A stretch of DNA of 64,000 bases from Litchfieldia alkalitelluris (GTDB lineage Bacteria > Bacillota > Bacilli > Bacillales > Bacillaceae_L). Within the stretch, counting starts at the first letter, position 1, and each line of letters begins with the position of its first letter. Of the stretch, positions 24,635-33,794 are shown piece after piece. Where the stretch lies: NCBI RefSeq assembly GCF_002019645.1, contig NZ_KV917374.1, forward strand, positions 467,148 through 531,147. Reading direction: 5' to 3'. Under the pieces are notes generated by a model. That model searched no databases, had not been told where the DNA came from, and saw only the letters and a list, made by a program, of their open reading frames with translations. A program made the position numbers and the translations under genes.

Positions 24635-25903
24635 TTGATTATTAAAAATGCAAAACTTCGTCAAAAAGATGGCCTATGGCAAATTTTGATTGAAGATGGG
24701 AAAATCGTAAAAATTGCTAGAGAGCTTGAAGAAGGAATATCTGACAAGGTGCTTGATGCGAACGAGTGCCTTGTTCTTCCTCCTTTTGTGGAACCGCATA
24801 TTCATTTGGATACAACCCTAACAGCGGGTGAGCCAGAGTGGAACAAAAGCGGGACATTATTCGAAGGCATTCAAAGATGGTCAGAGCGTAAAGAGTCATT
24901 AACTGCTGAAGATGTAAAAACAAGAGCCAAAACTGCCCTAAAATGGCAAATTGCCCAGGGGATTCAACATGTCCGTACACATGTTGATGTGACCGATCCT
25001 GAGCTTACGGCGTTAAAAGCACTTCTTGAAGTGAAAGAAGAAATGTCACAGTTGGTAAATTTGCAGCTCGTTGCGTTCCCACAAGAAGGAATTCTATCTT
25101 ATCCTAACGGGGCTGAGCTGCTAGAGGAAGCTTTAAGAATGGGTGCAGACGTAGTTGGTGGAATCCCACATTTTGAATTCACGCGCGAATATGGGGTTGA
25201 ATCCATGAAAATTGCGTTTGAACTGGCAAGAAAGTACGACAGATTAGTTGATATCCACTGTGACGAAATTGATGATGAGCAATCTCGCTTTGTTGAAGTG
25301 GTTGCGAATGAAGCCTTTCGTCTTGGAATGGGTTCAAAAGTAACAGCAAGTCATACAACAGCAATGGGGTCTTATAATGATGCCTATACATATAAGCTGT
25401 TTCGATTGTTAAAAATGTCTGAAATTAATTTTGTCGCGAATCCACTTGTAAACATTCATCTTCAAGGTCGATTTGATACCTATCCGAAGCGACGAGGAAT
25501 GACGCGTGTGAAGGAATTGTTAGAAGCAGATATCAATGTCTGTTTTGGCCATGATGACATCTTTGATCCTTGGTATCCACTTGGAACTGGGAATATGCTT
25601 CAAGTTCTTCACATGGGCATCCATATCGCACAGTTAATGGGCTATGATCAAATTGTTGACTCAATTGATCTGATTACTACTAATAGTGCGAAAACCATGC
25701 ACATTGAGGACCAATACGGAATTGAAGAAGGGAAACCTGGAAATCTGATCGTGTTAGATGCTGAAAATGAATATGATGCGATTAGAAGACAGGTGCCTGT
25801 GTTGTATTCAATCCGAAATGGAAAAGTTATTTCTGAAACCGTGCCAAGTAAAACTACTGTGCATTTTGATGGTGGTAGTGAGGGAGTAAGATTTAAGAAA
25901 TAA
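24635..25903 (+). CDS. codA: Cytosine deaminase
   Basis: A 422-residue amidohydrolase that converts cytosine to uracil and ammonia. Metal ligands are visible as His55 and His57 (PHIHLD), His in [10 protein letters not shown], and Asp in [10 protein letters not shown]; Glu in CDEIDD is the proton shuttle position. The start is TTG, immediately after the codB stop, with AAGGTGAG overlapping the end of codB, so the two are coupled. A terminator follows. Regulation is expected from the PyrR leader before codB. Confidence 0.93.
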   Translation: MIIKNAKLRQKDGLWQILIEDGKIVKIARELEEGISDKVLDANECLVLPPFVEPHIHLDTTLTAGEPEWNKSGTLFEGIQRWSERKESLTAEDVKTRAKTALKWQIAQGIQHVRTHVDVTDPELTALKALLEVKEEMSQLVNLQLVAFPQEGILSYPNGAELLEEALRMGADVVGGIPHFEFTREYGVESMKIAFELARKYDRLVDIHCDEIDDEQSRFVEVVANEAFRLGMGSKVTASHTTAMGSYNDAYTYKLFRLLKMSEINFVANPLVNIHLQGRFDTYPKRRGMTRVKELLEADINVCFGHDDIFDPWYPLGTGNMLQVLHMGIHIAQLMGYDQIVDSIDLITTNSAKTMHIEDQYGIEEGKPGNLIVLDAENEYDAIRRQVPVLYSIRNGKVISETVPSKTTVHFDGGSEGVRFKK

Positions 25904-25911
25904 AATGAGTA

Positions 25912-25950
25912 GAGCTGTCGCTTTGAAACAGAGGTGACAGCTCATTTTTG
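25912..25950 (+). terminator. Terminator of the codBA operon
   Basis: GAGCTGTC pairs with GACAGCTC, followed by ATTTTTG. Confidence 0.82.
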
Positions 25951-25958
25951 GTACGGCG

Positions 25959-26080
25959 TGTCGAAAAATCAGTATTTTTGAAATTTCGAAAATAAAACGT
26001 GTGATTTCGAAAATAAAATCTTAATTACGAAAGTATTAGACAAAATTTCGAAAATAAACGTCCGAAATTCAATAAGAAAG
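25959..26080. repeat. AT-rich phased element with TTTCGAAAATAAA motifs, copy 1
   Basis: CG dinucleotides inside TTTCGAAAATAAA-like motifs fall at 25987, 26008, 26028 and 26049, spaced 21, 20 and 21 bp. A flanking GTCGAAAAATCAG lies at 25960. A homologous copy is at 33041-33160 with the same offsets. It lies between the terminators of codA and the convergent amidase gene. Confidence 0.85.
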
Positions 26081-26123
26081 CGTCTTGCACACACTGAAAT
26101 ACCTTTCATTTTACCCCTGGATA

Positions 26124-26160
26124 AATAAAAAAGCTCGAAATTACTAGAATTTCAAGCTCT
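26124..26160 (-). terminator. Terminator of the amidase gene
   Basis: On the minus strand AGCTTGAAATT pairs with AATTTCGAGCT (one mismatch), followed by TTTTTTATT. Confidence 0.8.
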
Positions 26161-26179
26161 AGGATTCATATTTAAACGC

Positions 26180-27580
26180 TCACTTCACACCAGGTTCCCG
26201 ATCCTTCCAAGGGCGTGCTTCTTCTAGCTGCCCAGCTAGTTGAAATAAAGTCACTTCATCTCCATATGGTGCCATAAAATGGACTCCAACTGGTAATCCT
26301 TGATCATTCCAATATAATGGAACATTCATTGCTGGAATTCCCGTCGCATTAGCTACAGGTGTATATGGAACCCACTCATTTACTACGCGAGAATACTCTG
26401 CTAAATCACCAGAATATTGTATCTCCCCAATCTTAACGGGAGGTTTTGAAAGAGTTGGAGAAAGCAGCAGATCATATTTTGTGAAAAACAAGGCCATTTC
26501 ACGACATAAAAGCTGCATATAGGAAGATGCATTCAGATAGTCTAATGCAGTCATTTTTCTAGCCTCCTCTAGAACCGCCCAAGTTAGTGGTTCAAAATCG
26601 TCTCCAGTTGGTTTTCGACCAACCAATGTTTCCATCGAAGAAACCCCGAGTAATAACATTTGATACCAAAGGACTGTGAACGCATCGGTAAAGCCTTTTA
26701 CATCAATTGAAGGTTTTGCTTCTTCAACTTCATGGCCAAGATCTGTTAATAAACGAGCTGCATCAACCACGGCGGCTGAACAGTCTGGATGAATGGGTGA
26801 GCCGTCAAAGGTTGTTGTTAAAAAGCCAATTCGAAGATTTCTAGGTTTTTGTAATACGACATCCAAATAGCTACCTGTAAATTTAGGGGCTGGATATGGA
26901 TCACCCAATCCACTTCCGTGAGTAACATCCAAAAATGCCGCACTATCTCTCACCGTCCGGGAGACACAATGACTTATCGCAATCCCGACTGGATCAGGGC
27001 CTTTTGGATTTCGACCTCTACTCAATTTCAAACCAAAGAGACCGCAGCAAGAAGCTGGAATTCGAATGGATCCTCCTCCATCTGAGGCGTGGGCAAGTGG
27101 GACCATTCCTGATGCAACTGCAGCGGCTGCTCCACCACTAGAGCCCCCTGCTGTAAAATCAAGATTCCAGGGATTTCTCGTTGGCCCGAATAAGCTCGGT
27201 TCAGTGATAGGCTGAATTCCCAATTCACATGTATTGGTTTTACCAACGGTGATAAAGCCGGCTTTACGCACTCGAGATACAAATTCAGAATCGATAGGAG
27301 CAATAAAGTCTCTTAAATAATGTGATCCTCCTGTATACTTTGTACCCGCAAAAAACTCCAAATCCTTCATTAAAAATGGAACACCAGCAAACGGCCCAGC
27401 TTGCTCCTCGGCTGTTGAAGAAAGAGCCTCATCAAATAATGTAGAATTAACTGCATTTACTTTAGGGTTATGCTTTTCAATTCGATTAATTGTTGCTTCG
27501 ATTACTTCCTTTGAAGTGACTTGCTTTTCACGAATAAGTGTGGCTAAAGAAACGGCATCATATCCTTTAAACTGATCCAT
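26180..27580 (-). CDS. Amidase signature family protein
   Basis: A 466-residue amidase-signature enzyme with the Ser-cisSer-Lys triad: Lys72 in PFLMKD, the cis-Ser at 147/148 in TAGGSSGGAAAA, and the nucleophile Ser171 in SDGGGSIRIPAS. It hydrolyses an amide, but the family is too broad to name a substrate. It is not GatA, which normally sits with gatC and gatB. The gene is alone on its strand, between codA and kbl. Length is normal for the family. Confidence 0.9.
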   Translation of the reverse strand: MDQFKGYDAVSLATLIREKQVTSKEVIEATINRIEKHNPKVNAVNSTLFDEALSSTAEEQAGPFAGVPFLMKDLEFFAGTKYTGGSHYLRDFIAPIDSEFVSRVRKAGFITVGKTNTCELGIQPITEPSLFGPTRNPWNLDFTAGGSSGGAAAAVASGMVPLAHASDGGGSIRIPASCCGLFGLKLSRGRNPKGPDPVGIAISHCVSRTVRDSAAFLDVTHGSGLGDPYPAPKFTGSYLDVVLQKPRNLRIGFLTTTFDGSPIHPDCSAAVVDAARLLTDLGHEVEEAKPSIDVKGFTDAFTVLWYQMLLLGVSSMETLVGRKPTGDDFEPLTWAVLEEARKMTALDYLNASSYMQLLCREMALFFTKYDLLLSPTLSKPPVKIGEIQYSGDLAEYSRVVNEWVPYTPVANATGIPAMNVPLYWNDQGLPVGVHFMAPYGDEVTLFQLAGQLEEARPWKDREPGVK

Positions 27581-27816
27581 CGCACCCTCCAGGGAATTAG
27601 TTTTATATGATTATAGATTAGCATAGCAACACGATATGGCGTGTGTTTTAATTTTAAAATATAAAAAAATGTCCACTACATGTAAACAACGCACAAAAAA
27701 TATGTTAAAGTAATAGTATGTAATGGTTGATATATAAGGGTTTACATAAATTTTAATTGTCTTTTTAGGGAGGACAAATGTTTTTATAGAATATACAAAA
27801 TCGGGAGGCATTAGTT

Positions 27817-29007
27817 ATGGCTAAAGCTTTGGAAGCGTTTTTAAATGAAAATTTAAATGATTTAAAATCAAAAGGTCTTTTCAATGTCATTGATCCACTT
27901 GAAAGTGCAAATGGACCTAAAATTACAATTAGTGGGAAACAGCTGATTAATCTATCATCAAATAACTATCTTGGGTTGGCAACAGATGAACGACTTAAAG
28001 AAGTGGCGAAATCAGCAATCGATACTTTTGGTGTAGGTGCAGGGGCTGTTCGTACTATTAATGGCACATTAAAGCTGCATGTGGAGTTAGAAGAAAAGCT
28101 TGCAGAGTTCAAGCGTACAGAGGCAGCTATTGCCTATCAATCAGGTTTTAACTGTAATATGGCGGCAATTTCAGCGGTTATGGATAAAAATGATGCGATT
28201 CTGTCAGATGAGCTCAACCATGCATCTATTATTGATGGGTGCCGTTTATCTCGAGCAAAAATCATTCGTTTTAATCATTCAGATATGGATGATCTTCGTC
28301 AAAAAGCAAAAGAAGCTACAGAATCTGGGCTTTACAACAAAGTAATGGTTATTACAGATGGTGTATTTTCAATGGATGGTGATATCGCCAAGCTTCCAGA
28401 GATTGTTGAAATTGCTGAAGAGTTTGATTTAATCACATATGTTGATGATGCACATGGTTCTGGTGTACTTGGTAAAGGTGCTGGAACGGTAAAACACTTT
28501 GGCCTTTCAGATAAAGTAGATTTCCAAATTGGTACTTTATCAAAAGCCATTGGTGTTGTTGGTGGGTATGTGGCAGGGAAGAAAGAGTTAATTGAATGGT
28601 TAAAGGTTCGTAGCCGCCCATTTTTATTTTCAACTGCCGTTACTCCAGCTGATGTAGCAGCTTGTATTAAGTCAATCAATCTATTAATGGAAAGTACAGA
28701 ACTACATGACTTGCTTTGGGAAAACGCTGAATATTTCAAAAGAAACTTAGCCCAACTTGGATTTGATATTGGCAAAAGTGAAACACCAATCACACCAGTT
28801 ATTATAGGTGATGAAACAAAAACTCAAGAATTCAGTAAACGTTTATATGAGGAAGGCGTTTATGCGAAGTCCATTGTATTTCCAACTGTCCCACAAGGAA
28901 CTGGAAGAGTTCGTAATATGCCTATAGCCGCACATACAAAAGAAATGCTTGATGAAGCTGTCTCAATCTATGAAAAAGTAGGTAAAGAAATGGGAATCAT
29001 TCAATAG
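27817..29007 (+). CDS. kbl: 2-amino-3-ketobutyrate CoA ligase (glycine C-acetyltransferase)
   Basis: Kbl splits 2-amino-3-ketobutyrate with CoA into glycine and acetyl-CoA. The 396-residue protein is an alpha-oxoamine synthase. PLP-binding Lys243 is in [15 protein letters not shown], and cofactor contacts appear in [11 protein letters not shown] (about 209-219). The next gene encodes the threonine dehydrogenase that makes the substrate, so the two form a threonine degradation unit. GGGAGG precedes the ATG. A weaker reading as BioF is unlikely because of the partner gene. Confidence 0.93.
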   Translation: MAKALEAFLNENLNDLKSKGLFNVIDPLESANGPKITISGKQLINLSSNNYLGLATDERLKEVAKSAIDTFGVGAGAVRTINGTLKLHVELEEKLAEFKRTEAAIAYQSGFNCNMAAISAVMDKNDAILSDELNHASIIDGCRLSRAKIIRFNHSDMDDLRQKAKEATESGLYNKVMVITDGVFSMDGDIAKLPEIVEIAEEFDLITYVDDAHGSGVLGKGAGTVKHFGLSDKVDFQIGTLSKAIGVVGGYVAGKKELIEWLKVRSRPFLFSTAVTPADVAACIKSINLLMESTELHDLLWENAEYFKRNLAQLGFDIGKSETPITPVIIGDETKTQEFSKRLYEEGVYAKSIVFPTVPQGTGRVRNMPIAAHTKEMLDEAVSIYEKVGKEMGIIQ

Positions 29008-29028
29008 TTTTGTTGGGAGGCGAGTAGA

Positions 29029-29967
29029 ATGAAAAAGATACTAATAACTGGTGCACTTGGACAAATCGGTTCTGAACTAGTAATAAAAATGAGAAAAATC
29101 TATGGCATGAATAATGTGGTAGCTACAGATATACGGATGGGCGATGACATTCAATTAGGACCGTTTGAAATCGTAGATGTTACCGACCCGGCTGCCATCT
29201 ATGATGTGGCAAAAAAACATAACGTAGATACGTTTATCCATCTGGCAGCATTGTTATCAGCAACCGCTGAGGCAAAGCCCCTATTAGCATGGAATATTAA
29301 TATGGGTGGGCTTGTAAATGCGCTCGAAGTGGCAAGAGAACTAAATTGTAAGTTTTTCACTCCAAGCTCGATAGGGGCATTTGGACCATCTACACCCAAA
29401 ATAAATACACCTCAAAATACGATCCAGCGACCAACTACGATGTATGGTGTAAACAAAGTCTCTGGTGAATTATTATGTGATTACTATTTTAATAAATTTG
29501 GGGTAGATACAAGAGGCTTAAGATTTCCGGGACTCATTTCTTACATGACACCTCCAGGTGGTGGGACAACGGATTATTCAGTTGAAATCTTCTATGAAGC
29601 GATAAAAAATAAAGCTTATACATCTTATATTGATAAAGGAACCTATATGGATATGATGTATATGCCTGATGCGTTAAATGCGATTGTGGATTTAATGGAG
29701 GCAGATCCTACTAAACTTATTAATCGGAATGCATATAATGTGACAGCCATGAGCTTTGAACCTGAACAGATTGCGAGCGAAATAAAACAGCATATTCCTG
29801 AATTTAAGATCGCCTACAAAGTAGACCCTGTACGTCAAGCGATTGCTGAAAGTTGGCCAGAATCGATTGACCCGAGTGCAGCTAAGCGAGAATGGGGCTT
29901 TAAAGCAACATTTGATCTTCCGAAAATGACAGAAGATATGTTATCTAAACTAGCCGTAACTTGTTAG
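29029..29967 (+). CDS. tdh: L-threonine 3-dehydrogenase, SDR type
   Basis: A 312-residue short-chain dehydrogenase of the extended, epimerase-like kind used as threonine dehydrogenase in several bacteria. The NAD-binding motif is ITGALGQIG (6-14). Catalytic Tyr139 and Lys143 are in [12 protein letters not shown], and Thr/Ser residues of the active site lie in TPSSIGAFG (111-119). It oxidises threonine to 2-amino-3-ketobutyrate for Kbl, encoded 21 bases upstream. This is a different family from the zinc-dependent Tdh of B. subtilis and E. coli. Confidence 0.9.
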   Translation: MKKILITGALGQIGSELVIKMRKIYGMNNVVATDIRMGDDIQLGPFEIVDVTDPAAIYDVAKKHNVDTFIHLAALLSATAEAKPLLAWNINMGGLVNALEVARELNCKFFTPSSIGAFGPSTPKINTPQNTIQRPTTMYGVNKVSGELLCDYYFNKFGVDTRGLRFPGLISYMTPPGGGTTDYSVEIFYEAIKNKAYTSYIDKGTYMDMMYMPDALNAIVDLMEADPTKLINRNAYNVTAMSFEPEQIASEIKQHIPEFKIAYKVDPVRQAIAESWPESIDPSAAKREWGFKATFDLPKMTEDMLSKLAVTC

Positions 29968-29970
29968 TTA

Positions 29971-30001
29971 AAAAAGTGTCTGAATTCAGGCACTTTTTTT
30001 G
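29971..30001 (+). terminator. Terminator of the kbl-tdh unit
   Basis: AAAGTGTCTGAA pairs with TTCAGGCACTTT (one G-T pair), followed by a T-run. Confidence 0.85.
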
Positions 30002-30073
30002 TGGAAAATAGTTCTTTTGACACGCACAATAAGGACTAGCACCCTTTATACTAAAGGTATAAAAATACTTGAA

Positions 30074-30160
30074 AAAGGCAAACTTGTTGAAAGGCAAGGA
30101 CGCAAAGTTATGGGCCTAACGATTTTTTCTTTAAAAATCTATGGTTGCCAAGCTGCCAGG
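30074..30160 (+). promoter_or_regulatory. c-di-GMP-I (GEMM) riboswitch aptamer
   Basis: The conserved blocks are in order: GGCAAAC, TTGAAAGGCAAGGACGCAAAG, GGGCCTAA, an AT-rich P3-type stem (GATTTTT with AAAAATC), then ATGGTTGCCAAGCTGCC. GGCA at 30077-30080 can pair with TGCC at 30154-30157 to close P1. These match the class I cyclic di-GMP aptamer. It lies just before a gene for a secreted protein. Confidence 0.9.
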
Positions 30161-30192
30161 CTCCTTTGACCAGAGCATGGCTTCAAAAGGAG
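30161..30192 (+). promoter_or_regulatory. Shine-Dalgarno-masking hairpin downstream of the c-di-GMP aptamer
   Basis: CTCCTTTGA (30161-30169) is complementary to TCAAAAGGAG (30183-30192), nine pairs with one bulged base. The second strand is the ribosome binding site of the next gene, and there is no T-tract. This suggests control of translation rather than termination. An alternative hairpin (GCCAGGCTC with GAGCATGGC) overlaps it. Confidence 0.55.
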
Positions 30193-30200
30193 AGCTGAAA

Positions 30201-31094
30201 TTGAAGAAGGTAATGACCATTTGTTTGTTAATGTCTCTTGTATTGACCAATTTTTTAAATCCACAAGCTGTTTCAAAAGTTCATGCGCAAACCACTGCTT
30301 CAAAATCGACATGGTTATGGCATACAGCTGAGATTGCTACAAAATCAGCCGAACTACTTCATTTTGCTAGTGCGAACGGAGTTAATATAATCTATTTACA
30401 AGTCAATAAAAATGTGGCGATACAGCATTATAAAGATTTTATCAAAAGTGCAGCTGAAAAAGGCATTAAAGTATATGCATTAGATGGCGCACCAAATTGG
30501 GTAGCCCCTAAGGGAGCGATCTATCAAGATCAGTTCTTCCAATGGGTAACTGAATACCAAGAAGACGCTTTGCCAATCGAACGCTTTTCAGGTGTGCATC
30601 TAGACATTGAGCCATATTTGTACACTGGTTGGAATAGTAACTATAAAAAGACCGTACTAGCTTATCAGAACTTAATCTCAAAAGCAGCAGCAGCTTCAAG
30701 CTCGCTGGGTTTAACCTTTGGTGTTGATATGCCATTTTGGTTTGATGAAAGAATGTACAATAATACCTTTGGCAAAGGAACACTTTCTAGCTGGGTCATA
30801 TCAAAAGTTGATACCACAACAGTCATGGTTTATCGCGATCAGGCAACAGGAGCTAATGGAATTATTGATTTAGTTAGAAATGAAATGAATGATGCAAATA
30901 AGCAAGGGAAAAAGATAGAAATTGCCGTTGAAACACTTCAATCATCAGAAGGGGATTTTATCTCTTTTTATGAAGAAGGACAATTCCATATGGACTCACA
31001 ATTAAACTTAGTTGAAACAGAATTTAGTGGATACTCTAGCTTTCAAGGATTTGGTATTCACTATCTGCAAAGCTGGATGAATTTGAAGCCATAA
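30201..31094 (+). CDS. Secreted glycoside-hydrolase-like protein under c-di-GMP riboswitch control
   Basis: A 297-residue protein with a signal peptide (about residues 1-30, cleaving after VHAQ). The mature part looks like a TIM-barrel glycosidase fold: IIYLQVNKN, GIKVYALDGAPNW, FSGVHLDIEPYLYTGW (acidic pair Asp-Glu, likely catalytic side), GVDMPFWFDE and TTVMVYRD are successive strand ends. I do not recognise a named family. The start is TTG 30201 after AAAGGAG; frames extending upstream enter the riboswitch. Control by c-di-GMP suggests a role in biofilm matrix or surface attachment. This is an inference from the switch. Confidence 0.75.
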   Translation: MKKVMTICLLMSLVLTNFLNPQAVSKVHAQTTASKSTWLWHTAEIATKSAELLHFASANGVNIIYLQVNKNVAIQHYKDFIKSAAEKGIKVYALDGAPNWVAPKGAIYQDQFFQWVTEYQEDALPIERFSGVHLDIEPYLYTGWNSNYKKTVLAYQNLISKAAAASSSLGLTFGVDMPFWFDERMYNNTFGKGTLSSWVISKVDTTTVMVYRDQATGANGIIDLVRNEMNDANKQGKKIEIAVETLQSSEGDFISFYEEGQFHMDSQLNLVETEFSGYSSFQGFGIHYLQSWMNLKP

Positions 31095-31100
31095 TACGTA

Positions 31101-31142
31101 AAACAGACAAAGTCCGATTTGGGTTTTGTCTGTTTTTTTTTA
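31101..31142 (+). terminator. Terminator after the secreted protein gene
   Basis: AAACAGACAAA pairs with TTTTGTCTGTTT, followed by a long T-run. It lies between this gene and the convergent PPOX gene. Confidence 0.85.
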
Positions 31143-31781
31143 TTAATTATACAATCGTTTCTTATAACTCTCGTCTAAAGCAATCATTACATCTCGTTCG
31201 GTTAATCCGGGTAGTTTTACATGATCGGCAATCATTTTATGTACAGATGGACGCTTTTCTTTGTTTGGCCAGGAGGCTGGGTTCCATAAATCTGAACGTT
31301 TAAAAGCCTTTGCGCAATGGATAAAACACTCCTCAATTTCAACCCCAATCCCTAATGTAGGAATATGCCCATTTACAGTCATCTTCCTCAAGTATTCTTG
31401 ATCCTTAATAATATAAGCTTTGCCATTTATCCTTAAGGTCTCTTCTACCCCCGGAATGAGGAAAAGTAAGCCGACATAAGGATTGGTTAAAATATTACGC
31501 ATGGAGTCCATACGTTTATTTCCAGGACGATCAGGGATAATAATGTGCTTTTCATCAACAATATAAACAAAGCCAGGTTGGTCACCTCTAGGTGAGACAT
31601 CACAAGTCCCATTTCGGTGTGATGTAGACATCAGTAGGAATGGGGACATCTTAATAAAGTTTTTGCAGTGTTTATCGAGTGTTGTGATTACCTTATTTGA
31701 AGCAATTTTGCTTGGAGTTCCACCAATTAAAGCAGTTAATTCATCTATGGAGGCTACTTTATTCTTGAAAATTTCCGACAT
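31143..31781 (-). CDS. Pyridoxamine 5'-phosphate oxidase family (flavin-binding) protein
   Basis: A 212-residue split-barrel FMN-binding protein of the PPOX class. The first half has FLLMSTSHRNGTCDVSPRGDQPGFV and IPDRPGNKRMDSMRNILTNPYVGLLFLIPG, typical of the subgroup with an FMN-contacting Arg/Lys cluster. ATG 31781 is chosen because GGGAGTTGGAG lies just upstream; a longer frame starts at 31832. The family includes general flavin reductases and related oxidoreductases; the true substrate is unknown. It is a single gene, convergent with the previous one. Confidence 0.82.
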   Translation of the reverse strand: MSEIFKNKVASIDELTALIGGTPSKIASNKVITTLDKHCKNFIKMSPFLLMSTSHRNGTCDVSPRGDQPGFVYIVDEKHIIIPDRPGNKRMDSMRNILTNPYVGLLFLIPGVEETLRINGKAYIIKDQEYLRKMTVNGHIPTLGIGVEIEECFIHCAKAFKRSDLWNPASWPNKEKRPSVHKMIADHVKLPGLTERDVMIALDESYKKRLYN

Positions 31782-31933
31782 TACTCCAACTCCTACCCAG
31801 GGAAAATTGTTTTTACTGTTAAAATTATACATTACTTAAGACCGGTTTAGTTTTATTTTAAAGAAAACTTCTTTATAATTAACTCCAATAAGAAATAAAA
31901 AACGAATAAGCAACTTAGAAGGGTGTTGTAATT

Positions 31934-32794
31934 GTGATTAAATGTATTGCAATAGATATGGATGGAACTTTACTGAATGAACATCATGTCGTTAGTGAAT
32001 TGAATAAAGAGGCCGTCGAATTTGCACAATCGAAAGGGATCGAAGTGGTTATTGCGACAGGTAGATCATATCATGAGGCAAAATACGCTTTAGATGAAGT
32101 AGGTATTAAGTGTCCAATCATTTGTGTAAATGGGGCAGAGGTGAGATCGATTTCAGGTGAGAGTGTATATGCGAGTCCCATCAGTCCAGATGTAACACTA
32201 AAAATCATGAAAGTGCTAGATGAATCGAAAGCTTATTATGAATTATATACTGCTGATGGAACATATTCTAAAGATTATGAACAAGCCTTAATCATTATCA
32301 TGGATATCTTCATGAGTCCGAATCTAAAAGTAAATTATGAAGAAACGTTGGCAGAAGCAAAAAAGAGGTTCGAAAATGGACTTATTCATCTAGTGGATGA
32401 CTTTCAACCAATAGTGAAGGAAATGAATAAGCCGGTGTATAAACTAATATCATTTTCATTTGATCAAAACGTACTTAAGGACCTAATGGAAAGACTGAAA
32501 TCCATAGATGGAATTGCCCTAAGCTCATCAGGGAAAGAAAACATAGAAATTAACAGCATCGATGCCCAAAAAGGGATTGCCTTAACTGAATTTGTAAAAC
32601 AAAGGGGAATTACACTACAGGAAACGATGGCAATCGGGGACAACTTTAATGATGTCTCAATGTTTACACAGGTAGGACGGGCTGTAGCAATGGGGAATGC
32701 TCCAGAAGACGTAAAAAAACACAGTCACTTTATAACAGAAGCAAATAGTGATGATGGTGTCGGAAAAGAAATATTAAGAGTACTTGAAAGGTAA
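31934..32794 (+). CDS. Cof-type HAD family hydrolase
   Basis: A 286-residue sugar-phosphatase-like HAD protein. Motif I is DMDGTLL (about 8-14), motif II is VIATGRS, motif III uses Lys in DAQKGIAL and motif IV is AIGDNFNDVSMF. The cap domain between motifs II and III is the C2 type of the Cof group. Members dephosphorylate sugar phosphates, flavin mononucleotide or PLP. The start is GTG 31934 after AAGGGTG. No terminator hairpin was seen directly downstream. Confidence 0.9.
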   Translation: MIKCIAIDMDGTLLNEHHVVSELNKEAVEFAQSKGIEVVIATGRSYHEAKYALDEVGIKCPIICVNGAEVRSISGESVYASPISPDVTLKIMKVLDESKAYYELYTADGTYSKDYEQALIIIMDIFMSPNLKVNYEETLAEAKKRFENGLIHLVDDFQPIVKEMNKPVYKLISFSFDQNVLKDLMERLKSIDGIALSSSGKENIEINSIDAQKGIALTEFVKQRGITLQETMAIGDNFNDVSMFTQVGRAVAMGNAPEDVKKHSHFITEANSDDGVGKEILRVLER

Positions 32795-33040
32795 CAGTCA
32801 TTTACCTAACAAAGGTTGTGCTGAATGCGTTTTTTTATAGTGCATTAAGGGCAGCTTTTTTTTCATACTCTGATGTCTATGACTTGCGAGAGCAAAAAGC
32901 GCCTCAGAGGCACACGCATCGTCCGAGGTTTTCCATGGGTGATTCACAGCGAAAGGAGATCTTTTTTCAGACAACCTTACTAAAAGGGCTTTTTAACTCC
33001 ATGGATACTGAAACAACCTATCAAGTTTCCATCTGAGTTT

Positions 33041-33160
33041 GTCGAAAAATCAATATTTAAGATATTTCTAAAATAAAATGAGTGATTTCGAAAATAAAAC
33101 TCTAATATCGAATGTATTCGACAAATTTTCGAAAATAAACTCCGAAATCTAAATGAAATG
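33041..33160. repeat. AT-rich phased element with TTTCGAAAATAAA motifs, copy 2
   Basis: Homologous to the element at 25959. Motif centres fall at 33068 (C followed by T here), 33089, 33109 and 33130, spaced 21, 20 and 21 bp, with a GTCGAAAAATC at 33041. The rest of the 32795-33317 gap holds a degenerate GC-rich stretch (about 32880-32960) and a TGTAGCGAATG fragment near 33202 like the end of the GC-rich interspersed element. No gene was found in the gap. Confidence 0.85.
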
Positions 33161-33317
33161 CTTTGAAATTTTGCAAAAACCCTTTCGTATCGATCACAAA
33201 TTGTAGCGAATGTACTCTGCAAGTTATTTATGTACAGCCTTACCAAAAAAGAGGAATATTTTAAGTCTTATAGAAAAGATACAACATAATCTAATTTGCA
33301 TCAGGGGAGAGGTATGA

Positions 33318-33764
33318 ATGAAAATTATCAAGGCACAAGAAAAGCATGTTAATATAGCTAGTTTTTTATTCAATGAGTATCGCCTATTTTACCAACAGGA
33401 ATATGACCTGGAAGGAGCTCGGAACTATATTTTAGAACGTCTAAAGCAGGGGGACTCTGTTATATTTTTAGCTTGTAGCGAGGATGAGAAAGAAGGTTAT
33501 GGATTTACACAGCTATATCCATCATTTTCATCAGTATCGATGCGTAAAATTTGGATATTAAATGATTTGTTTGTAGCAGAAAATGCCAGGAGAAATGGAG
33601 TTGCAAAGTCACTCATGAATGCTGCAAAAGAATTAGCAGTGAAGACAGAAGCGAAAGGTCTTGCCCTTGAAACAGGAGAAGACAATGTCAATGCACAAAA
33701 ATTATATGAATCGATAGGGTATGAAAAAGAGTCAGGAGTGTATCACTACTTTTTAACAGTGTAA
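33318..33764 (+). CDS. GNAT family N-acetyltransferase
   Basis: A 148-residue acetyltransferase with the full fold. The acetyl-CoA loop is AENARRNGVAKSLMNAAKEL (about 92-111), and ALETGEDNVNAQKLYESIGYEKESGVYHY is the standard last third. It follows GGGGAGAGG. It is monocistronic with a strong terminator. The substrate is unknown. Confidence 0.9.
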   Translation: MKIIKAQEKHVNIASFLFNEYRLFYQQEYDLEGARNYILERLKQGDSVIFLACSEDEKEGYGFTQLYPSFSSVSMRKIWILNDLFVAENARRNGVAKSLMNAAKELAVKTEAKGLALETGEDNVNAQKLYESIGYEKESGVYHYFLTV

Positions 33765-33794
33765 AAATCCGGTCAGTTGACCGGATTTTTTTTA
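33763..33794. terminator. Bidirectional terminator between GNAT and BCCT genes
   Basis: AAAAATCCGGTCA pairs with TGACCGGATTTTT around two bases. It has a T-run on both strands and serves the two convergent genes. Its right arm overlaps the end of the BCCT gene. Confidence 0.88.

Noticed and set aside
24717-24980. Antisense frame in codA
   Set aside because: It is a shadow of the real gene with codon use unlike neighbours; the codA motifs are intact on the plus strand.
32818-33036. 72-residue open frame after the HAD gene
   Set aside because: There is no ribosome binding site; it lies in a degenerate repeat region and has no recognisable family.
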